In this document: piece by piece, positions 1 to 6,990 of the stretch
Position numbering within the stretch: position 1 is the stretch's first letter
Layout of the letters: the number at the start of each line of letters is the position of its first letter
Assembly (NCBI GenBank): GCA_048520025.1
Contig: DBFZTP010000113.1
Coordinates: 1 to 11,835 of the forward strand
Source: Aphodousia sp048520025
GTDB taxonomy: Bacteria; Pseudomonadota; Gammaproteobacteria; Burkholderiales; Burkholderiaceae_F
Length of the DNA: 11,835 bases
Reading direction: 5' to 3'
Translations under genes and position numbers: made by a program
The notes under the pieces: generated by a model
Database searches by the model: none
What the model was told of the DNA's origin: nothing
The model's input: only the letters and a program-made list of their open reading frames with translations

Positions 1-154
1 ATCTTACAAAGAGCGGCCAACTGACGATTGTGACGATCCCGGCTAACGTAATAGCGGTTAAAAACGGGGCAACAACAAAGTAACACCCGATCGCTATGGC
101 TGCGCCAAAGAGGATACGAATCAAAACATCAATGCGCTCGCGAAGGCTAACCAT
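1..154 (-). CDS. AI-2E family transporter (PerM/YdiK-like), N-terminal fragment
   Basis: This is a partial gene read leftwards, starting at the ATG whose complement lies at 152-154 and running off the left edge after about 51 codons. The visible peptide begins MVSLRERIDVLIRIL and continues into a hydrophobic stretch containing Y-F-V-V-A-P-F-L-T-A-I-T-L-A-G and a segment ending S-W-P-L-F-V-R. A first membrane helix, then a Pro-containing 'APFL' turn, then a second helix ending near 'WPL' is the N-terminal pattern of the AI-2E/PerM family, multi-pass inner-membrane exporters of varied or unknown substrate. It is divergent from yhhQ, with about 120 bp between the two starts. Family assignment rests on only 51 residues, so the substrate cannot be stated; another polytopic membrane protein is possible. 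Confidence 0.6.
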   Translation of the reverse strand, partial: MVSLRERIDVLIRILFGAAIAIGCYFVVAPFLTAITLAGIVTIVSWPLFVR

Positions 155-274
155 GGTATTTTCTTTCGCTGAGGTTGAAGTAATGCTTTAGTCTAACTGA
201 TTGAATGCATTTTAGGGCTACAGAAGTGAGGGATTTCAAAAGATTTTTGCCACAGCCGTGCTCTCAATGCGAAA
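155..274. promoter_or_regulatory. Divergent intergenic region between the AI-2E-type gene and yhhQ
   Basis: This 120-bp spacer separates two divergently read genes, so it must hold promoters for both directions. AT-rich stretches such as TTGAATGCATTTTAG (201-215) could contribute, but I could not find a -35/-10 pair with proper spacing in either direction. I also see no preQ1 riboswitch fold, although such elements precede some queuosine-precursor transporters. Confidence 0.35.
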
Positions 275-955
275 ATGTCGGTTTCAATGATTACAAGAAA
301 CCCTATGTCTGACTTTTCTCAAAATCCCGCTCTGAACTTAGACTTTCCGTTAAAGCGCCTTTGGGCTGCTCATATCTTTTTTATTGTCTTAAGTAACTAT
401 GCCGTGCAGTTACCTGTAACGGTTTTGGGGATTGAAACCACATGGGGAACGTTTACTTATCCGTTTTTATTTCTCTTAACGGATTTAACGGTGCGTCTTT
501 TTGGTGATCGTTTGGCTCGTCGGATTATTTTCTTTGCCATGATGCCGGCGCTTCTTTTGTCCTATATTTTTGGTGCCATTTTTCAACAAGGCGATTTTCA
601 AGGTCTGGCGTCGTTAACCACATTTAGTCTTTTTGTTTTCCGAATCGCTTTGGCTTCCTTTGTAGCTTATGCATTAGGGCAATTGTTGGATATTTTCGTT
701 TTCCAACGTTTGCGTCAACTTTATCAATGGTGGCTGGCACCGGCTGCCGCCTCTGTTTTTGGCAACTTATTGGATACCTTTATTTTCTATAGTGTCGCCT
801 TTTATCAAACGACGGATGCTTATATGGCGGAAAACTGGGTGGCATTGGCGTGGGTTGATTATGGCGTGAAGATTTTGGCAGGCCTCGTGATTTTTGTCCC
901 GCTTTACGGCATTTTCTTAAACTACATTCTCAATCGCTTGCGCAATTATCAATGA
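275..955 (+). CDS. yhhQ: Queuosine precursor transporter (YhhQ/QPTR, DUF165)
   Basis: This inner-membrane protein imports the queuosine precursors queuine/preQ0/preQ1 for the Q34 modification of tRNA. The reading frame closely follows my recollection of E. coli YhhQ. Matching blocks are S-N-Y-A-V-Q-L-P-V, 'ETTWGTFTYPF', 'TDLTVRLFGDRLARRIIF', 'AYALGQLLDIFVFQRLRQ', 'WWLAPAAASVFGNLLDT', 'AFMAENW'-like 'AYMAENW' and a final 'VPLYGIFLN'. About six hydrophobic segments are visible. The longest start is ATG 275 (226 aa). ATG 305, 10 codons later, gives M-S-D-F-S-Q, which resembles the E. coli N-terminus M-N-V-F-S-Q and gives the more usual length of 216 aa. Neither start has a clear Shine-Dalgarno. 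The Nudix gene begins 19 bp after the stop, so the two are probably co-transcribed. Confidence 0.9.
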   Translation: MSVSMITRNPMSDFSQNPALNLDFPLKRLWAAHIFFIVLSNYAVQLPVTVLGIETTWGTFTYPFLFLLTDLTVRLFGDRLARRIIFFAMMPALLLSYIFGAIFQQGDFQGLASLTTFSLFVFRIALASFVAYALGQLLDIFVFQRLRQLYQWWLAPAAASVFGNLLDTFIFYSVAFYQTTDAYMAENWVALAWVDYGVKILAGLVIFVPLYGIFLNYILNRLRNYQ

Positions 956-960
956 GTCTC

Positions 961-966
961 AGGAGG
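961..966 (+). promoter_or_regulatory. Consensus Shine-Dalgarno AGGAGG of the Nudix gene
   Basis: A full AGGAGG lies 8 nt before ATG 975 and just after the yhhQ stop codon at 953-955. It fixes the Nudix start and indicates independent strong initiation within the two-gene unit. Confidence 0.85.
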
Positions 967-974
967 AAAACCCA

Positions 975-1562
975 ATGCAGTCTCTGAAAGAAAAGCTTTT
1001 ACCTAAGGTTGCTGAAACCTTTATGAGCGATGAAAAAGTTTTTGATGGCAGTTTTTTGCATATCACAAAACACACCGTGAAAACGGCCTCTGGTCTCGTG
1101 CGTACGAGAGAATTCATCAAGCACCCTGGTGCTGCAACCATTATTCCGTTGTTTGATGATGGAACAACGCTATTGGAATACCAATGGCGAGAACCGTGTC
1201 AACGTGCCTTTTGGGAGTTTCCAGCGGGCAAACTCGACCCCAACGAAAAGCCTCTTATTTGTGCTCAACGAGAGCTTGAAGAAGAAACGGGGTTGGTGGC
1301 AGAAGATTGGACGTACTTGGGTCGAATTCACAATGCGATTGGGTATTCCGATGAAAAGCTTGAACTCTTTTTAGCCAAAGGTTTGACTCAAAAAGAGCAA
1401 CACCTTGATGAAGGGGAATGTTTAGCGTTGGTTCGAGTGCCTGTTAAAGAGGTTTTTCAAATGGTGTTAACGGGTGAAATCACCGATGTTAAGACCATTA
1501 TCGGGGCCTTTTGGCTTGAAAAATATTTAAACGACGAGATGCCGGAACGTACGTTGGAATAA
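975..1562 (+). CDS. Nudix hydrolase, ADP-ribose pyrophosphatase type
   Basis: This cytosolic Nudix enzyme is predicted to hydrolyse ADP-ribose (or a related nucleoside diphosphate sugar) to AMP and ribose 5-phosphate. The complete Nudix box GX5EX7REUXEEXGU is present at residues 85-107: G85, E91, then R99-E100-L101-E102-E103-E104-T105-G106-L107. The glutamates bind the catalytic Mg2+. Upstream lie the N-terminal strand segment 'VFDGSFLHITKHTV' and 'EYQWREP..RAFWEFPAGK', typical of the ADPRase subgroup (NudF-like: 'EQ-R-P-....-ELPAG'). Length (195 aa) fits this subgroup. The start is well supported by AGGAGG at 961-966, 8 nt before the ATG. It sits 19 bp after yhhQ and is likely co-transcribed. 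Substrate preference within the Nudix family is inference. Confidence 0.9.
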   Translation: MQSLKEKLLPKVAETFMSDEKVFDGSFLHITKHTVKTASGLVRTREFIKHPGAATIIPLFDDGTTLLEYQWREPCQRAFWEFPAGKLDPNEKPLICAQRELEEETGLVAEDWTYLGRIHNAIGYSDEKLELFLAKGLTQKEQHLDEGECLALVRVPVKEVFQMVLTGEITDVKTIIGAFWLEKYLNDEMPERTLE

Positions 1563-1590
1563 TGGTCAACTAGGTGGACTTAATTAATGC

Positions 1591-1612
1591 CGACAAATGG
1601 CTCTATTTGTCG
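1591..1612. repeat. Perfect inverted repeat after the Nudix gene
   Basis: CGACAAAT (1591-1598) and ATTTGTCG (1605-1612) form a perfect 8-bp stem with the 6-nt loop GGCTCT, 28 bp after the Nudix stop codon. The position fits a transcription end for yhhQ-Nudix, but no T-run follows, so an intrinsic terminator is not proved. It could be a Rho-dependent or processing-stable 3' end. Confidence 0.45.
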
Positions 1613-1623
1613 ACCAAGAAACC

Positions 1624-1680
1624 TTTGAGTTGCCTCAAATTTCAGGCTCGACAAAGCGTTTAAGTTTGCATAAACTCAAA
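1624..1680. repeat. Nested inverted repeats in the argG upstream region
   Basis: TTTGAG (1624-1629) and CTCAAA (1634-1639) form a short hairpin. TTTGAGT (1624-1630) can alternatively pair with ACTCAAA (1674-1680). GTTTGCATAAAC (1664-1675 region) is a further small palindrome. These mutually exclusive pairings lie in the argG upstream region. No function is assigned. Confidence 0.35.
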
Positions 1681-1714
1681 CAGATATGCGCAGGATTTGC
1701 GCACTGATTATCTG
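1681..1714 (+). repeat. Imperfect stem-loop in the argG leader
   Basis: CAGATA (1681-1686) pairs with TATCTG (1709-1714), enclosing the self-complementary repeats TGCGCA at 1687-1692 and 1698-1703 separated by GGATT. The result is a bulged hairpin ending just before the ARG-box-like site and the argG ribosome binding site. Confidence 0.4.
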
Positions 1715-1728
1715 AATATATATTGACG
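1711..1728 (+). promoter_or_regulatory. ARG-box-like operator overlapping the argG translation start region
   Basis: TGAAT-ATAT-ATTGA (1713-1726) matches the enterobacterial ARG box core TGAAT(A/T)4ATTCA at every position but one (G for C at 1725). ArgR with arginine uses such boxes to repress arginine biosynthesis genes, and this one lies 9 bp before the start of argG. Position and target gene make it persuasive. Only a single box is seen, and whether this organism has ArgR is not visible here. No well-spaced sigma70 promoter is evident nearby. Confidence 0.5.
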
Positions 1729-1735
1729 AGGTCTT

Positions 1736-3067
1736 ATGTCTCAAACTATTTTGCAAAAAGTACCGGTCGGTGAAAAAGTGGGTATCGCTTTCTCTGGCGG
1801 TTTGGATACCTCCGCAGCTTTGCGTTGGATGAAGAACAAGGGTGCATTGCCCTATGCCTATACCGGCAACTTGGGTCAACCTGACGAAGATGACTACGAA
1901 GCCATTCCTCGTCGTGCTATGAACTATGGCGCAGAAAAGGCCCGTCTCGTTGACTGTCGTCCGCAATTGGTGGCCGAAGGTATTGCCGCTATCCAAGCCG
2001 GTGCCTTCCATATCACCACGGCCGGTGTAGCTTACTTCAACACGACGCCGTTGGGTCGCGCTGTGACGGGTACGATGCTCGTGAACGCTATGCGTGAAGA
2101 CGGCGTGCATATCTGGGGTGACGGTTCTACCTACAAGGGCAACGACATCGAACGTTTCTACCGTTATGGTTTGTTGGCCAACCCGGAACTCAAGATCTAC
2201 AAGCCCTGGCTTGACCGTGACTTCATCAATGAATTGGGCGGTCGTGCTGAAATGAGCGCCTTCTTGCAAGCCGAAGGTTTCGACTATCGCATGAGCGCTG
2301 AAAAGGCTTACTCCACCGACTCCAACATCTTGGGTGCTACGCACGAAGCCAAGGACTTGGAAAGCTTGTCTTCTAGCATGAAGATTGTTAAGCCGATTAT
2401 GGGCGTTGCTTTCTGGGATCCGTCTGTTCAAATCGACGCTGAAACCGTCACCGTTACGTATGAAGAAGGCGTGCCGGTTGCTTTGAACGGCAAGCGTTTT
2501 GATGACTTGGTTGAATTGATGTACGAAGCCAACCGCATCGGCGGCCGTCACGGCTTGGGCATGAGCGACCAAATCGAAAACCGTATCATCGAAGCTAAGA
2601 GCCGTGGCATCTACGAAGCCCCGGGGATGGCTTTGTTGTGGATCGCATACGAACGTTTGGTCTCCGGTATTCATAACGAAGACACGATTGAACAATATCA
2701 CATCAATGGTCGCCGCTTGGGTCGCTTGCTCTACCAAGGCCGTTGGTTCGATTCTCAAGCCATTATGCTTCGTGAATCTGCTCAACGTTGGGTGGCTCGT
2801 GCCATTACCGGTACGGTGACTCTCGAATTGCGTCGTGGTAACGACTACACGATCATGAATACGGAAAGCCCGAACCTCACGTACGAAGCTGAACGCTTGA
2901 CGATGGAAAAGGGTGACTCCATGTTCACGGCTGAAGACCGTATCGGCCAATTGACGATGCGTAACCTCGACATCGTTGATACGCGCGCTAAGCTCGGTAT
3001 CTACGCTCATTCTGGCTTGATCTCCGGCTCCAGCGCTGTTGCTTTGTTAAATGGCAACAAAAAATAA
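1736..3067 (+). CDS. argG: Argininosuccinate synthase, long ArgG type
   Basis: This cytosolic enzyme joins citrulline and aspartate using ATP to give argininosuccinate, AMP and PPi, the seventh step of arginine biosynthesis. The N-terminal nucleotide-binding PP-loop S20-G-G-L-D-T-S26 is intact. 'GDGSTYKGND' and 'TYEEGVPVALNG' follow as in proteobacterial ArgG. The 443-aa length matches the longer class (E. coli about 447 aa) rather than the roughly 400-aa class. ATG 1736 is preceded by GAGG at 1728-1731, a rather tight 4-nt spacing. The gene stands alone, with inverted repeats on both sides. Codon choice is strongly biased (AAC, GAC, TTC, CGT, TTG), as expected for a highly expressed gene, in contrast to the downstream autotransporter. 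Confidence 0.97.
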   Translation: MSQTILQKVPVGEKVGIAFSGGLDTSAALRWMKNKGALPYAYTGNLGQPDEDDYEAIPRRAMNYGAEKARLVDCRPQLVAEGIAAIQAGAFHITTAGVAYFNTTPLGRAVTGTMLVNAMREDGVHIWGDGSTYKGNDIERFYRYGLLANPELKIYKPWLDRDFINELGGRAEMSAFLQAEGFDYRMSAEKAYSTDSNILGATHEAKDLESLSSSMKIVKPIMGVAFWDPSVQIDAETVTVTYEEGVPVALNGKRFDDLVELMYEANRIGGRHGLGMSDQIENRIIEAKSRGIYEAPGMALLWIAYERLVSGIHNEDTIEQYHINGRRLGRLLYQGRWFDSQAIMLRESAQRWVARAITGTVTLELRRGNDYTIMNTESPNLTYEAERLTMEKGDSMFTAEDRIGQLTMRNLDIVDTRAKLGIYAHSGLISGSSAVALLNGNKK

Positions 3068-3075
3068 TTAAGTAT

Positions 3076-3089
3076 TTCCGTTAACGGAA
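3076..3089. repeat. 14-bp perfect palindrome after argG
   Basis: TTCCGTTAACGGAA is a perfect palindrome starting 9 bp after the argG stop. It has no loop, so it is more like a protein-binding site than a terminator, or it may be a weak part of the 3' end structure. Confidence 0.4.
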
Positions 3090-3101
3090 CGCTTTAAATT
3101 G

Positions 3102-3139
3102 GGCTCTGCTGAGAAATTGGCAGGGCCTGATTGTTTTGT
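3102..3139 (+). terminator. Probable intrinsic terminator of argG
   Basis: GGCTCTGC (3102-3109) pairs with GCAGGGCC (3120-3127), giving 8 pairs including one G-U, around a 10-nt loop. TTGTTTTGT (3131-3139) follows. It sits 35 bp after the argG stop. The U-tract is interrupted and offset by 3 nt, so efficiency is uncertain. Confidence 0.6.
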
Positions 3140-3290
3140 AAATTTAAAAAGTGATTATGAGCTGATTTTTCAAATTTCATAGGATTCAGACGGTTTGCAA
3201 TCTTTTGGGTGATCTGAATCATTTTCAATACCTTTTTGATCTTTCTATGTCAGAGAATTGAACGAATTATCCAAAAACCTGCATTTTGGC
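3140..3290. other. AT-rich non-coding stretch upstream of the autotransporter promoter
   Basis: No plausible gene is visible here. The only clear structure is an inverted repeat, GATTCAGA (3183-3190) and TCTGAATC (3213-3220), separated by 22 nt, about 70 bp upstream of the predicted -35. It could be a regulator site for the autotransporter or a weak hairpin. Confidence 0.4.
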
Positions 3291-3291
3291 A

Positions 3292-3322
3292 TTGACTTCG
3301 TGTTTATGGGGGGGGGTAAACT
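3292..3322 (+). promoter_or_regulatory. Predicted phase-variable promoter with a 9-G spacer tract
   Basis: TTGACT (3292-3297, 5 of 6 to the -35 consensus) and TAAACT (3317-3322, 4 of 6 to the -10) are 19 bp apart. Nine consecutive G (3308-3316) fill the end of the spacer and abut the -10. Homopolymer slippage would change spacer length around the optimum of 17 bp, as described for Neisseria meningitidis porA. Transcription would begin near 3329, giving a leader of about 80 nt for the autotransporter gene. The sequence elements are seen; promoter activity and variability are inferred. Confidence 0.6.
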
Positions 3323-3407
3323 TTTTTGGGTAAAAGATTGGCACAGAAGACACCACGTGAAAGTCAAATGTGCTTAAAACTAATATCCTCTTTTCTCGGA
3401 GACACAT

Positions 3408-5546
3408 ATGAAACTGAATAAGTTGAGCATTGGTATAGTTTGTGCGTTTGCAAGTTCCTGTTTCGGTACCGCTTTGGCTGCAGACGCAAACTTTGAACGA
3501 ATCAATGAAGGTCCAGATTCTCTTTTTTTACTCAAAAAGACTTCTGGTGAAACTGTGAGCTATATTTTCTCTGGTTCGCTAACTGATAAGTATGTTGTCA
3601 ATGACCAATATCTTTCGGTTGATGGTCGTTTTGTGATTAATACGCCTAAACGCCGAGTTAGTGAAGATAACAGTTGGGAAGACGCCGATAATTTAACTTT
3701 TAATTTAAGTTCTGACTTCTTGGGCGCGTTGATTCAAAATGCTAAAAACGATCTCGTTGACATTCAAGTGAACCGAGGCCATACGCTTCAAATCATTGGC
3801 GGAAAGGAAATCTCGTTAGGTTCTGTCTGGTTGCAAAGATCCAAAGATGCAGATGTTCAGACTGTATTTGCCATTAAAGGCAACAATAATGGTGAAGCAA
3901 GTTTAGTAACAGTAAATGGCGACATTAGCAACTTTGGGGCTAATCCTGACTCATCAAATCCAGATTATAAGCCTGAACCTGGAAAGATATCGCTTAGTAA
4001 TACTCATCTAACTGTGACGGGTTCAATTGGTGAGGCTGGTGCAGGTGTTGATGACTCGGCAGTTAAATTCGAAAAAGCTCACATTGATTTTAGTGATGGA
4101 GCAACGCTCACGGTAGGTAAAGACTTAAAAGGAGCCACTCTCAATGAAATTGGTGATTCAAAGGCCGTCATAATTGTCGCGGGAACGATGAGTGGTCATT
4201 TTAATCTTGCAAATTCTACAGTTACAGCTGGGAATTTAGTTAGTGAAGAGATGGGTTCAAAGGTTGGCACTTTACAGCTTAATGACTCTGAAACAGGTCT
4301 TACCGGTGACATCTCATTGGGTAAAATTTCTGGTGATGGCAGCGTTGGGTTGCATGACTCTGATGTAAAGGTTGAGTCTATTTCTGATGGCAAACTTGAT
4401 CTTATAGTACGAAGCCGATCTGCAAAAATGGATGTTTCTGATGTTGCAGATAATGCGTCAGTCACGTTTGTGGTTGGTAATGAAATGAATAATGGTCAAG
4501 AACCTGTCAAAGATGTTGTTAATAGTGCCTTTAGTAACATTTCAGGTGCGGCTAAGACCGATATCACAAACTTCCGTGTTGAAGAAGGTAGTGGCAATAA
4601 TTTATCGAGTGGCGCAACAGGAACATTGAATGAAGAGGGTGTTGTGACGATTCAAGAAACACAACATACTACTGTGACGACATTAGGGGAAATTGCAGAT
4701 CTCTCAATGATGATGTGGCGTGCCGAAGCCAATGACATTAATCTTCGCTTGGGTGAGTTACGTGATAGTGTTGGTAACAATGGTGTTTGGGCTCGCACCT
4801 ATGGCGGTAAGAATGAGTATGGTTCCTCTGCTTTAGAAAATGAATTCTATTCATTGCAATTTGGTTACGATCACCAAATTGGCGAGGGTTCTACAAAGAG
4901 TTGGATTGGTGGCGCACTATCCTATACTGACGGCGAGTCCCAATTTACTAATGGTAATGGCGATAATCGTACGATTGCGTTAACGGGTTATGGTAGTTGG
5001 CTTTTCGATAATGGTAGTTACGTTGATCTTTGGGGTAAGTTTGGTACGCTTAAGAATGAGTTTGACAAACGAGGAGGTTACTCAGGTTCTTTCGATACCG
5101 AGGCTGTTGCATTAGGTATTGAGGTTGGTTATCGCCATGAATTAACCCAAACATTCTTTATAGAACCGCAAATTGAAGGTATCTATTCTCATATCTTTAG
5201 TCAAGACTATTCTGCTGGCAATGGCATTCGTGTTGAACAAGAGGGTACGGATTCCTTTGTTATGCGCGCTGGTTTTAAGTTAGGTGCTAACCTACCGGAA
5301 GATAGAGGTAATGTGTATCTTCGCGCAAGCTACCTCTATGACTTCGATGGAAAGACACAAGCAACTTTTGTAGGCCAACAAGCCAAGACGTACAAGAGCG
5401 AACTTGATGGTTGGTACGAAATTGGTATTGGTACGAACTACAAGGTAGGCGACAATACAAACTTGTATGCTGATTTTGAGTATGAAAATGGAGGTAGTAT
5501 TGATACTCCTTACCGTTGGAACGTAGGGGTTCGTCATACTTGGTAA
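3408..5546 (+). CDS. Type Va autotransporter (adhesin-like passenger plus beta-barrel)
   Basis: This is a self-exporting surface protein: Sec export, then barrel insertion in the outer membrane and passenger display. The signal peptide is residues 1-24 (M-K-L-N-K, hydrophobic core, cleavage after A-L-A). The passenger (about 25-420) is Asn/Asp/Gly/Ser-rich with repeated short beta-strand patterns such as 'LQLNDSETGLTGDISLG', consistent with a beta-helix. No protease motif is visible. An amphipathic linker ('LGEIADLSMMMWRAEANDINLRLGEL', cited in part: residues about 425-450) leads into a roughly 260-residue autotransporter domain with 'GVWARTYGG' near 459 and the terminal R-W-N-V-G-V-R-H-T-W, whose last aromatic residue is the usual Bam signal. 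The start is backed by GGAG at 3398-3401. Codon use (AAT, GAT, TTA) is less biased than in argG. It is preceded by the poly-G promoter. Ligand unknown; an adhesin role is inference. Confidence 0.92.
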   Translation: MKLNKLSIGIVCAFASSCFGTALAADANFERINEGPDSLFLLKKTSGETVSYIFSGSLTDKYVVNDQYLSVDGRFVINTPKRRVSEDNSWEDADNLTFNLSSDFLGALIQNAKNDLVDIQVNRGHTLQIIGGKEISLGSVWLQRSKDADVQTVFAIKGNNNGEASLVTVNGDISNFGANPDSSNPDYKPEPGKISLSNTHLTVTGSIGEAGAGVDDSAVKFEKAHIDFSDGATLTVGKDLKGATLNEIGDSKAVIIVAGTMSGHFNLANSTVTAGNLVSEEMGSKVGTLQLNDSETGLTGDISLGKISGDGSVGLHDSDVKVESISDGKLDLIVRSRSAKMDVSDVADNASVTFVVGNEMNNGQEPVKDVVNSAFSNISGAAKTDITNFRVEEGSGNNLSSGATGTLNEEGVVTIQETQHTTVTTLGEIADLSMMMWRAEANDINLRLGELRDSVGNNGVWARTYGGKNEYGSSALENEFYSLQFGYDHQIGEGSTKSWIGGALSYTDGESQFTNGNGDNRTIALTGYGSWLFDNGSYVDLWGKFGTLKNEFDKRGGYSGSFDTEAVALGIEVGYRHELTQTFFIEPQIEGIYSHIFSQDYSAGNGIRVEQEGTDSFVMRAGFKLGANLPEDRGNVYLRASYLYDFDGKTQATFVGQQAKTYKSELDGWYEIGIGTNYKVGDNTNLYADFEYENGGSIDTPYRWNVGVRHTW

Positions 5547-5577
5547 TTAAAATCTGTTAAACCGTAATCGGTGTTCA

Positions 5578-5655
5578 AGCCGGATTTAACTTTCGCAATT
5601 TCGTGTTGTTAAATGACGATTTTGTCAAAGAAAAATCCGGCTGTTTTCATTTGTT
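5578..5655 (+). terminator. Long-range stem with T-rich tail after the autotransporter
   Basis: AGCCGGATTT (5578-5587) is perfectly complementary to AAATCCGGCT (5633-5642), enclosing 45 nt, and is followed by GTTTTCATTTGTT. A 10-bp GC-containing stem plus T-rich tail resembles an intrinsic terminator, but the loop is unusually long. A small inner hairpin (TGAC/GTCA, 5614-5627) may help fold it. Confidence 0.5.
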
Positions 5656-5736
5656 AGCAAAATGACCTTAAATCGTCTCTAGATTTGATTAAAATCTCAA
5701 AGATATTGTCCCGATCAAGACGCAAGGTTTATTTCA

Positions 5737-6990
5737 GTGATTCCCTACGAACTAAAAATTGGTTGGCGTTACACCCGACAAGGGCGACGTGGCCAAAATA
5801 AAAACGGTTTTATTTCCTTCATTTCTGTGATGAGTGTGGCGTCCATTGCCTTAGGCGTCATGGCTCTCATTGTCGTGCTTTCTGTCATGAACGGTTTTCA
5901 AAAAGAAGTTCGTGATCGTATGCTCTCGGTCATTCCTCATATTGAAGTTTTAAGTTATGAAGGCACGATGCCCGATTGGCAAACACCTGCTTCGATTGTT
6001 GAGAATAACACTCATGTGAAAGGGGTTGCACCGTTTTCTTCCGGTCAGGGGCTTTTGAGTTCAGGTCGCAATGTGCGTGGCGTATTGTTGCGTGGCATCG
6101 ATCCGCAACGCGAACCCATGGTGAGCGACATTGATAAGCAAATGTTGGTGAGTTCCCTTTCTGTACTCAAAGAAGGGGAATACAACATTGTTTTGGGGCA
6201 AGACTTGGCTCGACTCTTGGGTGTTCGTGTGGGTGATAAGGTCAATGTCATTATTCCTCAAGGACGCGCCACGCCCGCTGGGATCGTACCCCGTATGCGT
6301 GCTTTTACCTTAACGGGAGTGTTCTCTTCCGGTCACTATGAGTACGACAGTTCCATGGCTGTTATCAATATCAACGACTGCCAAACGCTCATGCGTCGCA
6401 ATGGTCCCGATGGTTTACGCATTCGAGTCGATGAAATGAATGATGCGCCTCGGATTGCCTTTGAGTTACTCTCGTCGCTCAAGGGTGACTATGCCGTGAC
6501 CGATTGGTCACGCCAAAACCGCACGTGGTTTGCTGCCGTTCAAGTTGAAAAGCGCATGATGACGATTATTCTCTTTTTGATTGTTTTGGTGGGCGCTTTT
6601 GGTTTGGTTTCCAGCATGGTGATGACGGTGACGGAAAAGCAATCCGACATCGCCATTATGAGAACATTAGGAGCCTCACCCTCGTCCATTATGACCATCT
6701 TTATGATTCAAGGCGCCATTGTTGGCGTCGTGGGCGTGGCCTGCGGTGTGATTTTTGGTCTTGGCTTGGCGTGCAATTTGGATGTGATTGTGCCTGCGAT
6801 TGAATCGATTTTTGGTATTCAATTCTTGCCCAAGGAAGTCTATTTCATCAGTACGCTCCCGTCGGATCCTCGTATGAGTGACATTATCCCGATTGCGTCC
6901 TTCTCTTTGATTTTGAGTTTGTTAGCCACCATTTATCCGAGCTGGCGTGCGGCTCGCACAAAACCTGCGGAGGCTTTGCGCTATGAGTAA
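5737..6990 (+). CDS. lolC: Lipoprotein-releasing ABC permease, LolC/LolE family
   Basis: This is the inner-membrane subunit of the Lol complex, which extracts mature lipoproteins and passes them to LolA for delivery to the outer membrane. The N-terminus 'YELKIGWRYTR..GFISFIS' and 'LGVMALIVVLSVMNGFQKE' (first membrane helix, about 24-50) are typical of the family. A large periplasmic MacB-like domain follows (about 50-265), then three C-terminal helices (about 273-295, 316-347, 383-403) and the ending R-A-A-R-T-K-P-A-E-A-L-R-Y-E. Length 417 aa fits LolC/E (about 400-415). The start is GTG 5737, supported by AAGG at 5724-5727. It overlaps lolD by 8 bp. Only one LolC/E paralogue is present, so it may work as a homodimer (LolF-like); the symbol lolC is therefore provisional. 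Confidence 0.93.
   Translation: MIPYELKIGWRYTRQGRRGQNKNGFISFISVMSVASIALGVMALIVVLSVMNGFQKEVRDRMLSVIPHIEVLSYEGTMPDWQTPASIVENNTHVKGVAPFSSGQGLLSSGRNVRGVLLRGIDPQREPMVSDIDKQMLVSSLSVLKEGEYNIVLGQDLARLLGVRVGDKVNVIIPQGRATPAGIVPRMRAFTLTGVFSSGHYEYDSSMAVININDCQTLMRRNGPDGLRIRVDEMNDAPRIAFELLSSLKGDYAVTDWSRQNRTWFAAVQVEKRMMTIILFLIVLVGAFGLVSSMVMTVTEKQSDIAIMRTLGASPSSIMTIFMIQGAIVGVVGVACGVIFGLGLACNLDVIVPAIESIFGIQFLPKEVYFISTLPSDPRMSDIIPIASFSLILSLLATIYPSWRAARTKPAEALRYE
6969..6973 (+). promoter_or_regulatory. Shine-Dalgarno that fixes the lolD start
   Basis: GGAGG inside the end of the permease gene lies 9 nt before ATG 6983, which overlaps the permease stop (ATGAGTAA). This supports 6983 over the upstream in-frame ATG at 6947 and points to translational coupling of the two Lol subunits. 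Confidence 0.8.

Noticed and set aside
155..274. preQ1 riboswitch before the queuosine-precursor transporter gene
   Set aside because: No recognisable preQ1 hairpin and A-rich tail arrangement is present in the 120-bp region.
1676..3010. 444-codon open frame antisense to argG
   Set aside because: It mirrors argG almost exactly, has no recognisable domain, is rich in residues expected from reverse reading of biased codons, and argG is certain on the plus strand.
6947..6982. Upstream in-frame ATG giving a 239-aa LolD
   Set aside because: It has no ribosome binding site and lies deep inside the permease gene; ATG 6983 has GGAGG at proper spacing and gives the family's usual length.
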